20,246 nt of DNA from assembly GCA_023412745.1 (NCBI GenBank), contig JAEZBZ010000166.1:1-20246 (forward strand), read 5' to 3'. Below are positions 5,829-13,274 of this stretch, piece after piece. Position numbers and translations under genes: made by a program. The number at the start of each line of letters is the position of its first letter. Positions within the stretch are counted from its first letter, which is position 1. The stretch comes from Pseudomonadota bacterium (GTDB lineage: Bacteria; Pseudomonadota; Alphaproteobacteria; Rhizobiales; Hyphomicrobiaceae). Under the pieces are notes generated by a model, which did not search any database, was not told the origin of the DNA, and was given only the letters and a program-made list of their open reading frames with translations.

Positions 5829-7853
5829 ATGGCCCTAGCCTCCGATACCCGGGACCGGCAGATGTCGGCCGAACCGGCGCCTGCGGCCTCGAGCGTGAGG
5901 TCTCACCGGGATATTGCGTTTGCCCAGGCGCGCCGGCACAGCGTCGTGGTGCGTGCACTCAAGGTTTTGTTGCCAGTCGCAACAGTGCTGACGCTCGGCT
6001 CGTATGGGCTGTTCATGCAGCACTCGATCAAGATCGGCGAGGGTACGCTGACACTTGGGCCGGTTGCGCTGTCATCGGATGTGCTGACGATGCACAATCC
6101 GCGCTATGAGGGTTTCAACCAGGATGGCGGCCGGTTCGTCGTATCCGCGCGCACGGCCGAGCAGGATCCGAAGCCGAATTCTCCGGTGAAACTCAACGAC
6201 ATTGAAGGCAGCATCGTTCAGGCTAACAAAACCACCACCAAGCTGACGGCGCCGCTCGGCATGTTCGATCCGAAAGCGAATGAGCTGGAGCTGTTTAAGT
6301 CCATCGATATCGCCTCCAGCGACGGCATGAACGTGCGCCTGACCAGCGCCAAGGTGTTCATGAAGGAAGGCCGCATCATCTCGGATGAGCCGGTGACCGT
6401 CGGCATGCCGACCGGTGAACTGCGCGGCAACCGCATGGTGCTGATGCAGAAGACGCGCGAGCTGCTGTTCGACAACGGCGTCACCGGACGCCTGAAGCCT
6501 GCGGAGCGGCCGGCAAACAAGCAGGGCGTCACGCCCGACGCGCCGCGCGCATCGTCGCAGCTCATGGGCAGCAGCGACGCGCCGGTCGATGTTTCGGCCC
6601 CGGCGCTGAAGGTCGATGACGAGAAGAAGATCGCGATCTTCTCCGAAAACGTACGCGCGGAACAGGATGGCTCGGTGCTGACCACGCGCCAGCTCGAAGT
6701 CTACTACAGCGGCTCGACGATGGGCACCGCGACGCAGGATGCAGGCCCGGCGGCCAACGCAAGTGGCCGCCTCAACCGACTGATAGCGCGCGATAACGTC
6801 GTCCTGACCAAAGGCAGCGACCGGGCCACCAGCCACATCGCCGAGTTCGACCCCGTTAACGAAACGGCTATTCTGGCCGGCGCGGTCAACTTCACGTCCG
6901 GAGAGGACCGGCAAGCCGTCGGCGATCAGGCCAGCCTCGACTTCAAGACCGACTCGGCCATGCTGACCGGCACCGCGGTTATCATCACGCAAGGCAAGAA
7001 CATGCTGAAGGGCCGGCGGCTTGTGGTCGATCGCAAACTCGGCACCATGCAGCTTTCCGCACCGGCCGGCGGTGGATTGCCCACGGGGCGCATCGCGGCC
7101 CGCTTCCAACAGCCCGAAGCCCGTAGCCGCCGCAGCGAGCCGACAGCGAAAAGCGAAAGCAGCCTGACGCAATTCCGCACCGATCCGAATGCGCCGATCG
7201 AGATCGATGCCGACGTCCTCGACGTGGACGATAACGCACGCACCGCGACGTTCCGTGGCGACGTGCAGGCCGTGCAGGGCGATTTCACAATCCGCACCGT
7301 GGAGTTGATCGCCACATATTCCGGCCAGGCCGGCGTCAACCTGATGCAGCAGCCAGCGGCGGACGGCGTGTCCAAAGCGCCTGCCCAACTGCAGCGCGTG
7401 CAGGCCCGCAAGAAGGTCGTCGTCACCTCCAAGGATGATCAGAGCGCGGTGGGCGACTGGGCAGATTTCGACATGAAGTCGAATACGGTGACGGTGGGCG
7501 GCGATGTCGTGCTGACGCAGGGCCGCAACGTGGTGCGCGGTCCCAAGCTCGTCATCGACATGGTGAGCGGACAGAGTCGCATGGAAGGCGTGCCGACGGC
7601 CGCCGCGCGCGAGCCCGCCGACGGCGGCAAGGCCGGCGTGCCAAGCACCTCCGGCGTTGGCAATTGCGGCGGCCGCATGTGCGCGGTGTTCTACCCCAAG
7701 GACGCCAAGGACATGGCCAAGCGTGGATTGGCCAAAGGCGCCGAGACACCGGCAGGTCAGCGGGTCCGGGAAGCGATCAAGAACCAGCGCGAGACAACCG
7801 GGACAGGTTCGTCGAGCTGGAATTCGACGACCACGCCATCCGGCGCGCAATAA
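5829..7853 (+). CDS. lptC-lptA: LptC fused to two OstA/LptA-type domains (LPS transport bridge)
   Basis: One uninterrupted 674-residue frame from ATG 5829. A cytoplasmic N-terminus of about 42 residues precedes one membrane segment (ALKVLLPVATVLTLGSYGLF, 43-62). An LptC domain covers about 65-225. A first OstA-like beta domain lies at about 252-420 (VSAPALKVDDEKKIAIFSEN to GTMQLSAP). A second, more canonical LptA domain covers about 453-588 (NAPIEIDADVLDVDDNARTA to VIDMVSGQSRMEGVP). No internal signal peptide separates them. LptC normally hands LPS from LptB2FG to separate periplasmic LptA; here the bridge would be one membrane-tethered chain. The C-terminal tail (589-674) is unusual, with a Cys pair in NCGGRMCAVFY (C613, C617), and is Ser/Thr-rich at the end. 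lptB follows after 47 bp. Start ATG 5862 is possible. Confidence 0.9.
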   Translation: MALASDTRDRQMSAEPAPAASSVRSHRDIAFAQARRHSVVVRALKVLLPVATVLTLGSYGLFMQHSIKIGEGTLTLGPVALSSDVLTMHNPRYEGFNQDGGRFVVSARTAEQDPKPNSPVKLNDIEGSIVQANKTTTKLTAPLGMFDPKANELELFKSIDIASSDGMNVRLTSAKVFMKEGRIISDEPVTVGMPTGELRGNRMVLMQKTRELLFDNGVTGRLKPAERPANKQGVTPDAPRASSQLMGSSDAPVDVSAPALKVDDEKKIAIFSENVRAEQDGSVLTTRQLEVYYSGSTMGTATQDAGPAANASGRLNRLIARDNVVLTKGSDRATSHIAEFDPVNETAILAGAVNFTSGEDRQAVGDQASLDFKTDSAMLTGTAVIITQGKNMLKGRRLVVDRKLGTMQLSAPAGGGLPTGRIAARFQQPEARSRRSEPTAKSESSLTQFRTDPNAPIEIDADVLDVDDNARTATFRGDVQAVQGDFTIRTVELIATYSGQAGVNLMQQPAADGVSKAPAQLQRVQARKKVVVTSKDDQSAVGDWADFDMKSNTVTVGGDVVLTQGRNVVRGPKLVIDMVSGQSRMEGVPTAAAREPADGGKAGVPSTSGVGNCGGRMCAVFYPKDAKDMAKRGLAKGAETPAGQRVREAIKNQRETTGTGSSSWNSTTTPSGAQ

Positions 7854-7900
7854 TGTGTCATAATGCCTAGCTTCGACTGGCCTCAGTTCAGGATCGGACA

Positions 7901-8758
7901 GTGAGACTTTTCCCTTTCGGCCGTCGCCGCACAGCAGAGGACGACGACGCGTCGGACGCGAGCGCGCCCGCGCAGCACGGCAATGGTGCCGACTACCCGG
8001 AAGCCGAAAGCGGCGACGACCAGCAACCCTACGCTGAAGAGGGCTGGCTTACCGTTCATCAGGTTGAAAAGGCGTATCGCAAGCGCAAGGTCGTGCGCGG
8101 TGTCAGCCTCGCGGTCGGCCGTGGCGAATCCGTCGGGCTGCTGGGGCCGAACGGCGCCGGCAAGACCACCGTGTTTTATATGATAACCGGCCTGGTTCCG
8201 GCCGACGCCGGCGCGATCTACATCGACGGCCGCGACGCGACGAAACTGCCAATGTATCGCCGCGCCCGTCTCGGCATCGGCTACCTGCCGCAGGAAGCAT
8301 CGATTTTCCGGGGCCTGACCGTCGAGCAGAACATCATGGCGGTGCTGGAGCTCGTCGAGCCTAACCGGCGAAAACGCAAGGAGAAACTCGACAGCCTGCT
8401 CGAAGAGTTCAAGATCACCCGGTTGCGCAAGTCGCCCTCGATCGCGCTGTCGGGTGGCGAGCGGCGACGCTGCGAAATCGCCCGGGCGCTGGCCAGCGGA
8501 CCATCCTACATGCTGCTCGACGAGCCTTTCGCGGGCATCGATCCGATCGCCGTGGGCGACATCCAGGAGCTTGTCCGCCACTTGACCCAGCGCGGGATCG
8601 GCGTTCTCATCACCGATCACAACGTGCGGGAAACGTTGAGCCTGATTGATCGTGCTTACATCATTTACGATGGTCAGGTTCTAACGCAGGGTAACCCGAA
8701 AGAAATCATACAGAACGAAGACGTTCGACGGGTCTACCTTGGGGACATGTTCAGTTAA
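7901..8758 (+). CDS. lptB: LPS export ABC transporter ATP-binding protein LptB
   Basis: 285 residues from GTG 7901, with AGGA 7 nt upstream. The first 46 or so residues are an extra basic-then-acidic, probably disordered extension (RRRTAEDDDASDAS) before the ABC domain starts at WLTVHQVEKAYRKRKVVRGV. The NBD has Walker A GPNGAGKTT (82-90), Q-loop YLPQEAS, signature LSGGE (183-187), Walker B YMLLDEP (203-209) and the switch His in LITDHNVRE. LptB powers extraction of LPS from the inner membrane with LptF/LptG, which are not in this window. The DEPFAGIDPIAV stretch is characteristic of LptB. An internal start would remove the extension, but no good SD-supported codon was seen. Confidence 0.96.
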   Translation: MRLFPFGRRRTAEDDDASDASAPAQHGNGADYPEAESGDDQQPYAEEGWLTVHQVEKAYRKRKVVRGVSLAVGRGESVGLLGPNGAGKTTVFYMITGLVPADAGAIYIDGRDATKLPMYRRARLGIGYLPQEASIFRGLTVEQNIMAVLELVEPNRRKRKEKLDSLLEEFKITRLRKSPSIALSGGERRRCEIARALASGPSYMLLDEPFAGIDPIAVGDIQELVRHLTQRGIGVLITDHNVRETLSLIDRAYIIYDGQVLTQGNPKEIIQNEDVRRVYLGDMFS

Positions 8759-8785
8759 GCAGCTTTAAGTGATAATTCGGCAAGA

Positions 8786-8816
8786 ACTGTCCCTCGAGGT
8801 GTGACAGTCGAGGTGT
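8786..8816 (+). promoter_or_regulatory. Inverted and direct repeats just upstream of rpoN
   Basis: ACTGTC (8786-8791) and GACAGT (8803-8808) form a 6-bp inverted repeat around an 11-base centre that itself holds CCTCGAGG. TCGAGGTGT occurs twice (8794-8802 and 8808-8816), 14 bp apart. The block ends at the rpoN SD (AGGAG, about 8817-8821). It could be an operator or an RNA hairpin near the translation start; no function is shown. Confidence 0.35.
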
Positions 8817-8823
8817 AGGAGCA

Positions 8824-10356
8824 ATGGCGTTATCCGCCAGGCTAGAGTTTAGGCAGAATCAGCAGCTGGTGATGACTCCCCAGCTGCAGCAGGCTATTCG
8901 CTTGCTGCAATTCTCCAATCTGGAACTCAACACCTTCATCGATGCCGAGCTAGAGCGCAATCCGCTGCTGGAGCGGGACGATGCCGATTCCTACGAACCG
9001 GACTTCGCGGCGCCCGCCGCCGAGGCAGAACCTACCGGGGGCTCGAACGGCGATGATGACTGGCTGAACCTTTCCGCGCCGGGAACCGAAGCAGCAGCCA
9101 ATCTCGACAGCGACGTGACCGACGTCTTCCCGGATACGCCCGCGACCGAGCTCGGCCCCGAGATGGCGGACAGCGGCTGGGCCTCCCTGCGCCAGCGCAA
9201 TCATTCGGGTTTCGAGGATGACGCTGATCTTGAGTCCCTACTCACTTCGGACGAAACCCTCAAAGATCACCTGACCGCCCAGCTCAATCTGGGTTGTGCA
9301 GACCCCGCCGACAGGATGATTGGGCAGTTCCTGATCGATGCCGTGGACGAGGCCGGCTATCTGACCGCCGACCTGCAGGGGATCGCGGATCGGCTAGGCA
9401 CCTCGGTCGCGCATATCGAGCGGGTTCTGGCGCGCGTCCAGACATTCGACCCACCCGGCGTCTTTGCGCGTTCATTGAGCGAATGCCTGGCACTCCAGCT
9501 CAAGGATCAGAACCGCTACGATCCGCAGATCGCGGCGCTGCTCGACAATCTCGATCAGCTCGCAGCACGCAATCTGCCCGCGCTACGCAAGGCCGTCGGC
9601 GTCGATATGGACGAGCTTGCCGACATGATCGCGGAGATCAAGCGGCTCAACCCCAAGCCCGGCCTGCGGTTCGGTTCCGTTCAGGTTCAGCCGGTTGTGC
9701 CCGATGTCCTCGTGCGTCCGGCAGGCGATGGTGGCTGGCATATCGAATTGAACGCCGAGACGCTGCCGCGCGTGCTGGTGAACCGCACCTACTATACGCG
9801 GGTCGCGAAAACCAAGCAGTCGAGCGACGACAAGACCTATCTGCTGAACTGCCTCCAGACTGCCAATTGGCTGGTCAAAAGCCTCGACCAGCGCGCCCGC
9901 ACCATCCTGCGCGTCGCCGAGGAGATCGTCCGGCAGCAGGACGGCTTCTTCACCCACGGCGTGCAGCATCTGCGGCCCCTGAACCTCAAAACCGTGGCCG
10001 AGGCGATCAAGATGCACGAATCGACGATCAGCCGTGTCACCTCGAACAAGTACATGGCGACGCCGCGCGGCATCTTCGAGCTGAAGTACTTCTTCACGTC
10101 GGCCATTGCCTCGGCCAGCGATGGCGAGGCGCATTCCTCCGAAGCGGTGCGTCACCGCATTCGCCAGATGATCGACGGCGAAACCAGCCAGATGGTCCTG
10201 TCCGACGACATGATCGTCGATAAACTTAAAAGCGACGGCATCGACATCGCGCGCCGCACCGTTGCGAAGTACCGCGAAGCGATGCGTATTCCGTCATCGG
10301 TACAACGGCGCCGGGAAAAGCGCCTTTTCGATCGCGACGCGACCAGCGTGGCGTAG
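8824..10356 (+). CDS. rpoN: RNA polymerase sigma-54 factor
   Basis: 510 residues from ATG 8824 with SD AGGAG 3-7 nt upstream. Region I (about 1-50) is the Gln/Leu-rich activator-interacting segment (QNQQLVMTPQLQQAIRLLQF). An acidic variable region II follows (about 55-125). The core-binding and DNA-binding regions end in an intact RpoN box, ARRTVAKYRE (476-485). Sigma-54 directs transcription from -24/-12 promoters with AAA+ activators, typically nitrogen-related genes. It directly follows lptB (65-bp gap), the usual proteobacterial order. The gene usually next in line, hpf, is not visible. Confidence 0.98.
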   Translation: MALSARLEFRQNQQLVMTPQLQQAIRLLQFSNLELNTFIDAELERNPLLERDDADSYEPDFAAPAAEAEPTGGSNGDDDWLNLSAPGTEAAANLDSDVTDVFPDTPATELGPEMADSGWASLRQRNHSGFEDDADLESLLTSDETLKDHLTAQLNLGCADPADRMIGQFLIDAVDEAGYLTADLQGIADRLGTSVAHIERVLARVQTFDPPGVFARSLSECLALQLKDQNRYDPQIAALLDNLDQLAARNLPALRKAVGVDMDELADMIAEIKRLNPKPGLRFGSVQVQPVVPDVLVRPAGDGGWHIELNAETLPRVLVNRTYYTRVAKTKQSSDDKTYLLNCLQTANWLVKSLDQRARTILRVAEEIVRQQDGFFTHGVQHLRPLNLKTVAEAIKMHESTISRVTSNKYMATPRGIFELKYFFTSAIASASDGEAHSSEAVRHRIRQMIDGETSQMVLSDDMIVDKLKSDGIDIARRTVAKYREAMRIPSSVQRRREKRLFDRDATSVA

Positions 10357-10433
10357 AGCCAAGTGCCTATTTTTTTCTGCATTTTCGGTCTAATTCTCGA
10401 TCGCGCAATGACGTTATTTCTGCCGCGATTTCA

Positions 10434-10462
10434 TTGACATCCGCGGCATCTGCGATTACGGT
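10434..10462 (+). promoter_or_regulatory. Possible promoter downstream of rpoN
   Basis: A perfect -35 TTGACA (10434-10439) is followed after 17 bases by TACGGT (10457-10462), which matches the -10 consensus at three of six positions. A transcript from here would begin near 10469 and meet the terminator-like hairpin at 10957-10995 before ptsN. Confidence 0.35.
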
Positions 10463-10956
10463 CGCTTCATAGGTGTTTGCGACGAATTGCCCCGCCATAA
10501 ACGGTCATGAGGGCATTCTTGGGTTGGTCTAGAAGATGGCCGGGGGAGAGGCCGCGTCTCAGTCTGTGCGAGCGTACGTTCTCGGACATAGTGAGATGCC
10601 GAAACCAACGCAGATCATCTTCACTAGCGGGCCACGAAAGTCAGTTTACGCGTTGGTTGCCCGAGTTATGCTCAAAAACATCATTTCCTGTCAGCGCCGC
10701 GTTGGGGAGGCTATGCAGCCTGATAAGCATCCGTATCCAATGACGTATGGTGGCCCTGCGCAAATTGCAGGGCTAAATCCGGCGACCGAGCGCGTTGAAT
10801 CGGATCATTGCTTATCGAGACTGCCATCCCAAATGACTAACCGCGATCAAGCAACGCTTGACGACGCATACGTTCTGGTGTTTCGCAGTATGCAAATGAA
10901 GGCGCGCGTGTCGCCCTTCGATGTCCCAGCCATGAAAGTTCAGGGACGAGGTCAGG

Positions 10957-10995
10957 CGCCAGGCAGCTCGAGAAAGCGAGGGCCGGCGGTTTTTT
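10957..10995 (+). terminator. Rho-independent terminator-like hairpin
   Basis: CGCC (10957-60), GGC (10962-64) and CTCG (10967-70) pair in order with GGCG (10985-88), GCC (10982-84) and CGAG (10977-80), an imperfect 11-bp stem with an AGAAAG loop. One G and then T6 (10990-10995) follow. It lies about 90 bp before ptsN, so it would stop transcripts from rpoN or from the possible promoter at 10434. Confidence 0.5.
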
Positions 10996-11085
10996 GCGCA
11001 CCTGCATCAGACAAGACCGCCGCCTCTATATTTGATGAAGCGGCGCTATTTGGTTTGAGCCTGCGACCGGAGGAATGTGACTATC

Positions 11086-11550
11086 ATGGATCTTGGGGAC
11101 CTCTTGACACCCGACGGTGTCATTTCCTCCCTGAAGGCCAAGAGCAAGAAACAGGCGCTGCAGGAACTCAGCCAGCGCGCCGCGGAGCTCACCGGCCTTC
11201 AGCAGCGCGAACTGTTCGACGCTCTGCTTCAGCGCGAACGGTTGGGCTCGACCGGGCTCGGCCGCGGCATCGCGATACCGCACGTCAAGGCACGATCGCT
11301 CAAGCAGATCTTTTGCGTGTTTGCACGCCTCGACGAGCCGATCGAATTTGATTCGTTGGACAATGAACCAGTCGATCTGATCTTTCTGCTATTGGCGCCA
11401 GAACACGCCAGCGGGGACCATCTCAAGGCACTGGCTCGGATTTCGCGCCTGCTGCGGGAGCCGAATGCCATCACCCGCCTGCGCGCGGCAACCGATTCAG
11501 CGGCCCTGTACGCGGTTCTGACGGAACCAGCCACCTCTCACGCGGCCTAA
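11086..11550 (+). CDS. ptsN: Nitrogen PTS EIIA protein, EIIA-Ntr
   Basis: 154 residues from ATG 11086. I prefer this to GTG 11077 because MDLGDLLTPDGVISSLKAKS aligns end to end with other alphaproteobacterial PtsN proteins and GTG is only 3 nt from the GGAGG (11069-11073). The PTS EIIA type-2 fold carries the phospho-acceptor H66 in RGIAIPHVKA; a Val follows His-Pro's His where Gly or Ala is more common. The conserved DEPIEFDSLDNEPVDLIFLL is present. EIIA-Ntr ends the PtsP-NPr phosphorelay that links nitrogen and carbon status to K+ transport and other targets. It lies in the usual rpoN cluster but without hpf. A weak TATATT at 11027-11032 is the only promoter-like box I see nearby. Confidence 0.95.
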   Translation: MDLGDLLTPDGVISSLKAKSKKQALQELSQRAAELTGLQQRELFDALLQRERLGSTGLGRGIAIPHVKARSLKQIFCVFARLDEPIEFDSLDNEPVDLIFLLLAPEHASGDHLKALARISRLLREPNAITRLRAATDSAALYAVLTEPATSHAA

Positions 11551-11588
11551 TTTAAAGGCCGCCCACCGAAGAAGGACTTGACCGTCGC

Positions 11589-12386
11589 TCAGCCCAGAAT
11601 TGCCAGACCGGCAAGTCCCACGACGCCGACGGCGATACGCCACCACCCGAACAGCGCAAAGCCGTGGCGACTGATGAAGTAGAGGAGGTGGCGAACGACT
11701 AGAACCGCCGCGACGAATGCCGCCACGAAGCCGATCGCGATACCAGTCATGTCGTTGGGCTGCAGGATCGCCCAGTTCTTATAGAGATCGTAGCTGAAGG
11801 CGCCGGCCATCGTCGGCATGGCCAGGAAAAAGGAAAACTCGGCCGCTGAACGCTTGTCGGTTCCCAGCAGCAGCGCCCCAACAATCGTTGCTCCAGACCG
11901 CGAAACACCAGGAACCATCGCGAGGCATTGGCAAAGGCCGATCTTGAACGCTAGCGACGGTGGGTAGTCGGCGACATCCGTATAGCGCGGCGTCAGTGCC
12001 AGCCGGTCGACATACAGCAGTATGATGCCGCCCAGGATTAGCGACACACAGATCAACAGCGGCGATTCGAACAGCACGATCTTGATGAAGCTGTGGAGAG
12101 AGACGCCAACAATCACCGCCGGCAGGAACGCCAGCAGGATCCCGACCACAAATCGCCGCGACTGCGGGTTAGTCGGCAAGCTCGTCGCGAGCTGAAACAG
12201 CTTCGTTGCATAGACAGTCAGGATAGCCAGAATCGCGCCGAGCTGAATCAGGACTTCAAAAGTCCTGCCTGGCGATTCAAAGCCCAGGAAATGGCCAACG
12301 AGCAGAAGGTGCCCAGTGGAGGATACTGGAATGAATTCCGTCAGCCCCTCAATCAATCCCAGCAGCAAAACCTGCCAAATCGGCAT
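11589..12386 (-). CDS. uppP: Undecaprenyl-diphosphatase
   Basis: 265 residues from ATG 12386 on the minus strand, with TAAGG upstream. It is a polytopic membrane protein of the BacA/UppP family. Motif 1 is EGLTEFIPVSSTGHL (E13, E17, VSSTGH at 21-26) and motif 2 is PGVSRSGAT (159-167, R163). The enzyme removes a phosphate from undecaprenyl pyrophosphate, recycling the lipid carrier for peptidoglycan and surface polysaccharides, and overproduction gives bacitracin resistance in E. coli. It converges on ptsN (38 bp between stops) and is divergent from the fzlA-like gene across about 190 bp. Length is typical. Confidence 0.97.
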   Translation of the reverse strand: MPIWQVLLLGLIEGLTEFIPVSSTGHLLLVGHFLGFESPGRTFEVLIQLGAILAILTVYATKLFQLATSLPTNPQSRRFVVGILLAFLPAVIVGVSLHSFIKIVLFESPLLICVSLILGGIILLYVDRLALTPRYTDVADYPPSLAFKIGLCQCLAMVPGVSRSGATIVGALLLGTDKRSAAEFSFFLAMPTMAGAFSYDLYKNWAILQPNDMTGIAIGFVAAFVAAVLVVRHLLYFISRHGFALFGWWRIAVGVVGLAGLAILG

Positions 12387-12578
12387 ATACCTTACCCCGT
12401 CGGCGTCTTCGGACGCGTGCCCCCCCGGCTCTCGTCCATTGTCACGGCACGTTCCGGCACCTTAGACCCGGCACGTGTAGCAGATTCATGGCATGAGAAC
12501 GTCAGTCCTAGCGACACACGGCCTTGCCGACGCGTGTATCGGTGCCACCCATCAGGAACGCAGATCCGGCTTAACGCC

Positions 12579-13274
12579 ATGCAAACACTGATCCATTATC
12601 GGCTCTGCCCGTTCTCCAGATCGATCCTGATCGCGCTGGCCGAGCTCGCGATCGACGTCGAGCTGACCGAAGAGAAGCCGTGGGAGTGGCGGACCGAATT
12701 CCTGGCCCTCAATCCGGCGGGCGAGTTGCCAGTGCTTGAATTGGATGGCGGCCAGATGCTCTGCGGCGCTTATGCCATTTCGGAATACTTGGCGGATGAA
12801 GTCCACCAGCATCCGCTCGACGGCCAAAGCGTGCCGCTTTTCCCCGGCAACGCCGTCCAGCGGGCGGAAGTCCGGCGGCTGGTTGACTGGTTCCACGGCA
12901 AGTTCGACCGTGACGTGCTGCGCGATCTCCAGCACGAGAAGCTGTTTGCTCGTCTCGCCCGGACGCCGCCACGCAGCCCGGACCCGGAGGTGCTGCGCGC
13001 TGTGCGCACCAATTTACGCTATCATATGAGCTACATCGGCCACCTAGCCGACCACCGCCGCTGGCTTGCCGGCGATGAGATGAGCTTTGCCGACATAGCC
13101 GCGGCGGCGCAACTTTCCTGCGTCGACTATTTTGGCGAGGTGCCCTGGGAAGAGTATGCGAGTGCGAAAGGGTGGTATGTCCGTATGAAATCGCGCCCCT
13201 CGTTTCGAGGCATCCTGGCGGCGCGCGTTCCCGGACTAACACCGCCATCCCATTACAATGACCTTGATTTCTGA
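12579..13274 (+). CDS. fzlA: GST-fold protein, probable FtsZ-binding FzlA
   Basis: 231 residues from ATG 12579; the open frame extends far upstream but overlaps uppP antisense and is not GST-like. A thioredoxin-like half (1-75; RLCPFSRSI, cis-Pro in GELPVLELDG) is followed by an all-helical half (WLAGDEMSFADIAAAAQLSC). The catalytic Cys/Ser logic of ordinary GSTs is unclear. The C-terminal extension PPSHYNDLDF matches what I recall as the conserved tail of FzlA, the alphaproteobacterial GST homologue that curves FtsZ filaments and signals to the division synthases; acidic residues near the end are important in Caulobacter. It overlaps queG by 17 bp. Alternative: an ordinary GST-family enzyme. 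Confidence 0.75.
   Translation: MQTLIHYRLCPFSRSILIALAELAIDVELTEEKPWEWRTEFLALNPAGELPVLELDGGQMLCGAYAISEYLADEVHQHPLDGQSVPLFPGNAVQRAEVRRLVDWFHGKFDRDVLRDLQHEKLFARLARTPPRSPDPEVLRAVRTNLRYHMSYIGHLADHRRWLAGDEMSFADIAAAAQLSCVDYFGEVPWEEYASAKGWYVRMKSRPSFRGILAARVPGLTPPSHYNDLDF

Larger units (their letters stand above)
10357..11085. other. 729-bp stretch without a convincing gene between rpoN and ptsN
   Basis: Proteobacteria usually carry hpf (ribosome hibernation factor) here. No frame gives an HPF-like protein. The only long open frame (10536-11351) has no wobble-GC bias and runs out of frame into ptsN. The stretch is less GC-rich than its neighbours. It contains a TTGACA box near 10434, a 7-bp hairpin without a T tract at 10753-10773 (GCCCTGC/GCAGGGC), and a terminator-like hairpin at 10957-10995. 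It may be an eroded locus, a non-coding RNA gene or an insertion scar. Confidence 0.6.

Noticed and set aside
6072..7850. Long antisense open frame opposite the LptC-OstA gene
   Set aside because: It mirrors the codon bias of the real gene and its translation is His/Arg-rich, with no motif.
10751..10775. Sigma-54 promoter over TGGCCCTGC...TTGCAG after rpoN
   Set aside because: The GG and GC elements are not ten bases apart, so the -24/-12 spacing fails; the similarity comes from the 7-bp hairpin.
10536..11351. 271-codon open frame after rpoN
   Set aside because: It lacks the GC-rich wobble pattern of the neighbours, has no recognisable domain, and continues out of frame deep into ptsN.
12093..12578. 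Upstream extension of the fzlA-like frame
   Set aside because: It runs antisense through uppP and is not GST-like; the conserved fold begins at ATG 12579.
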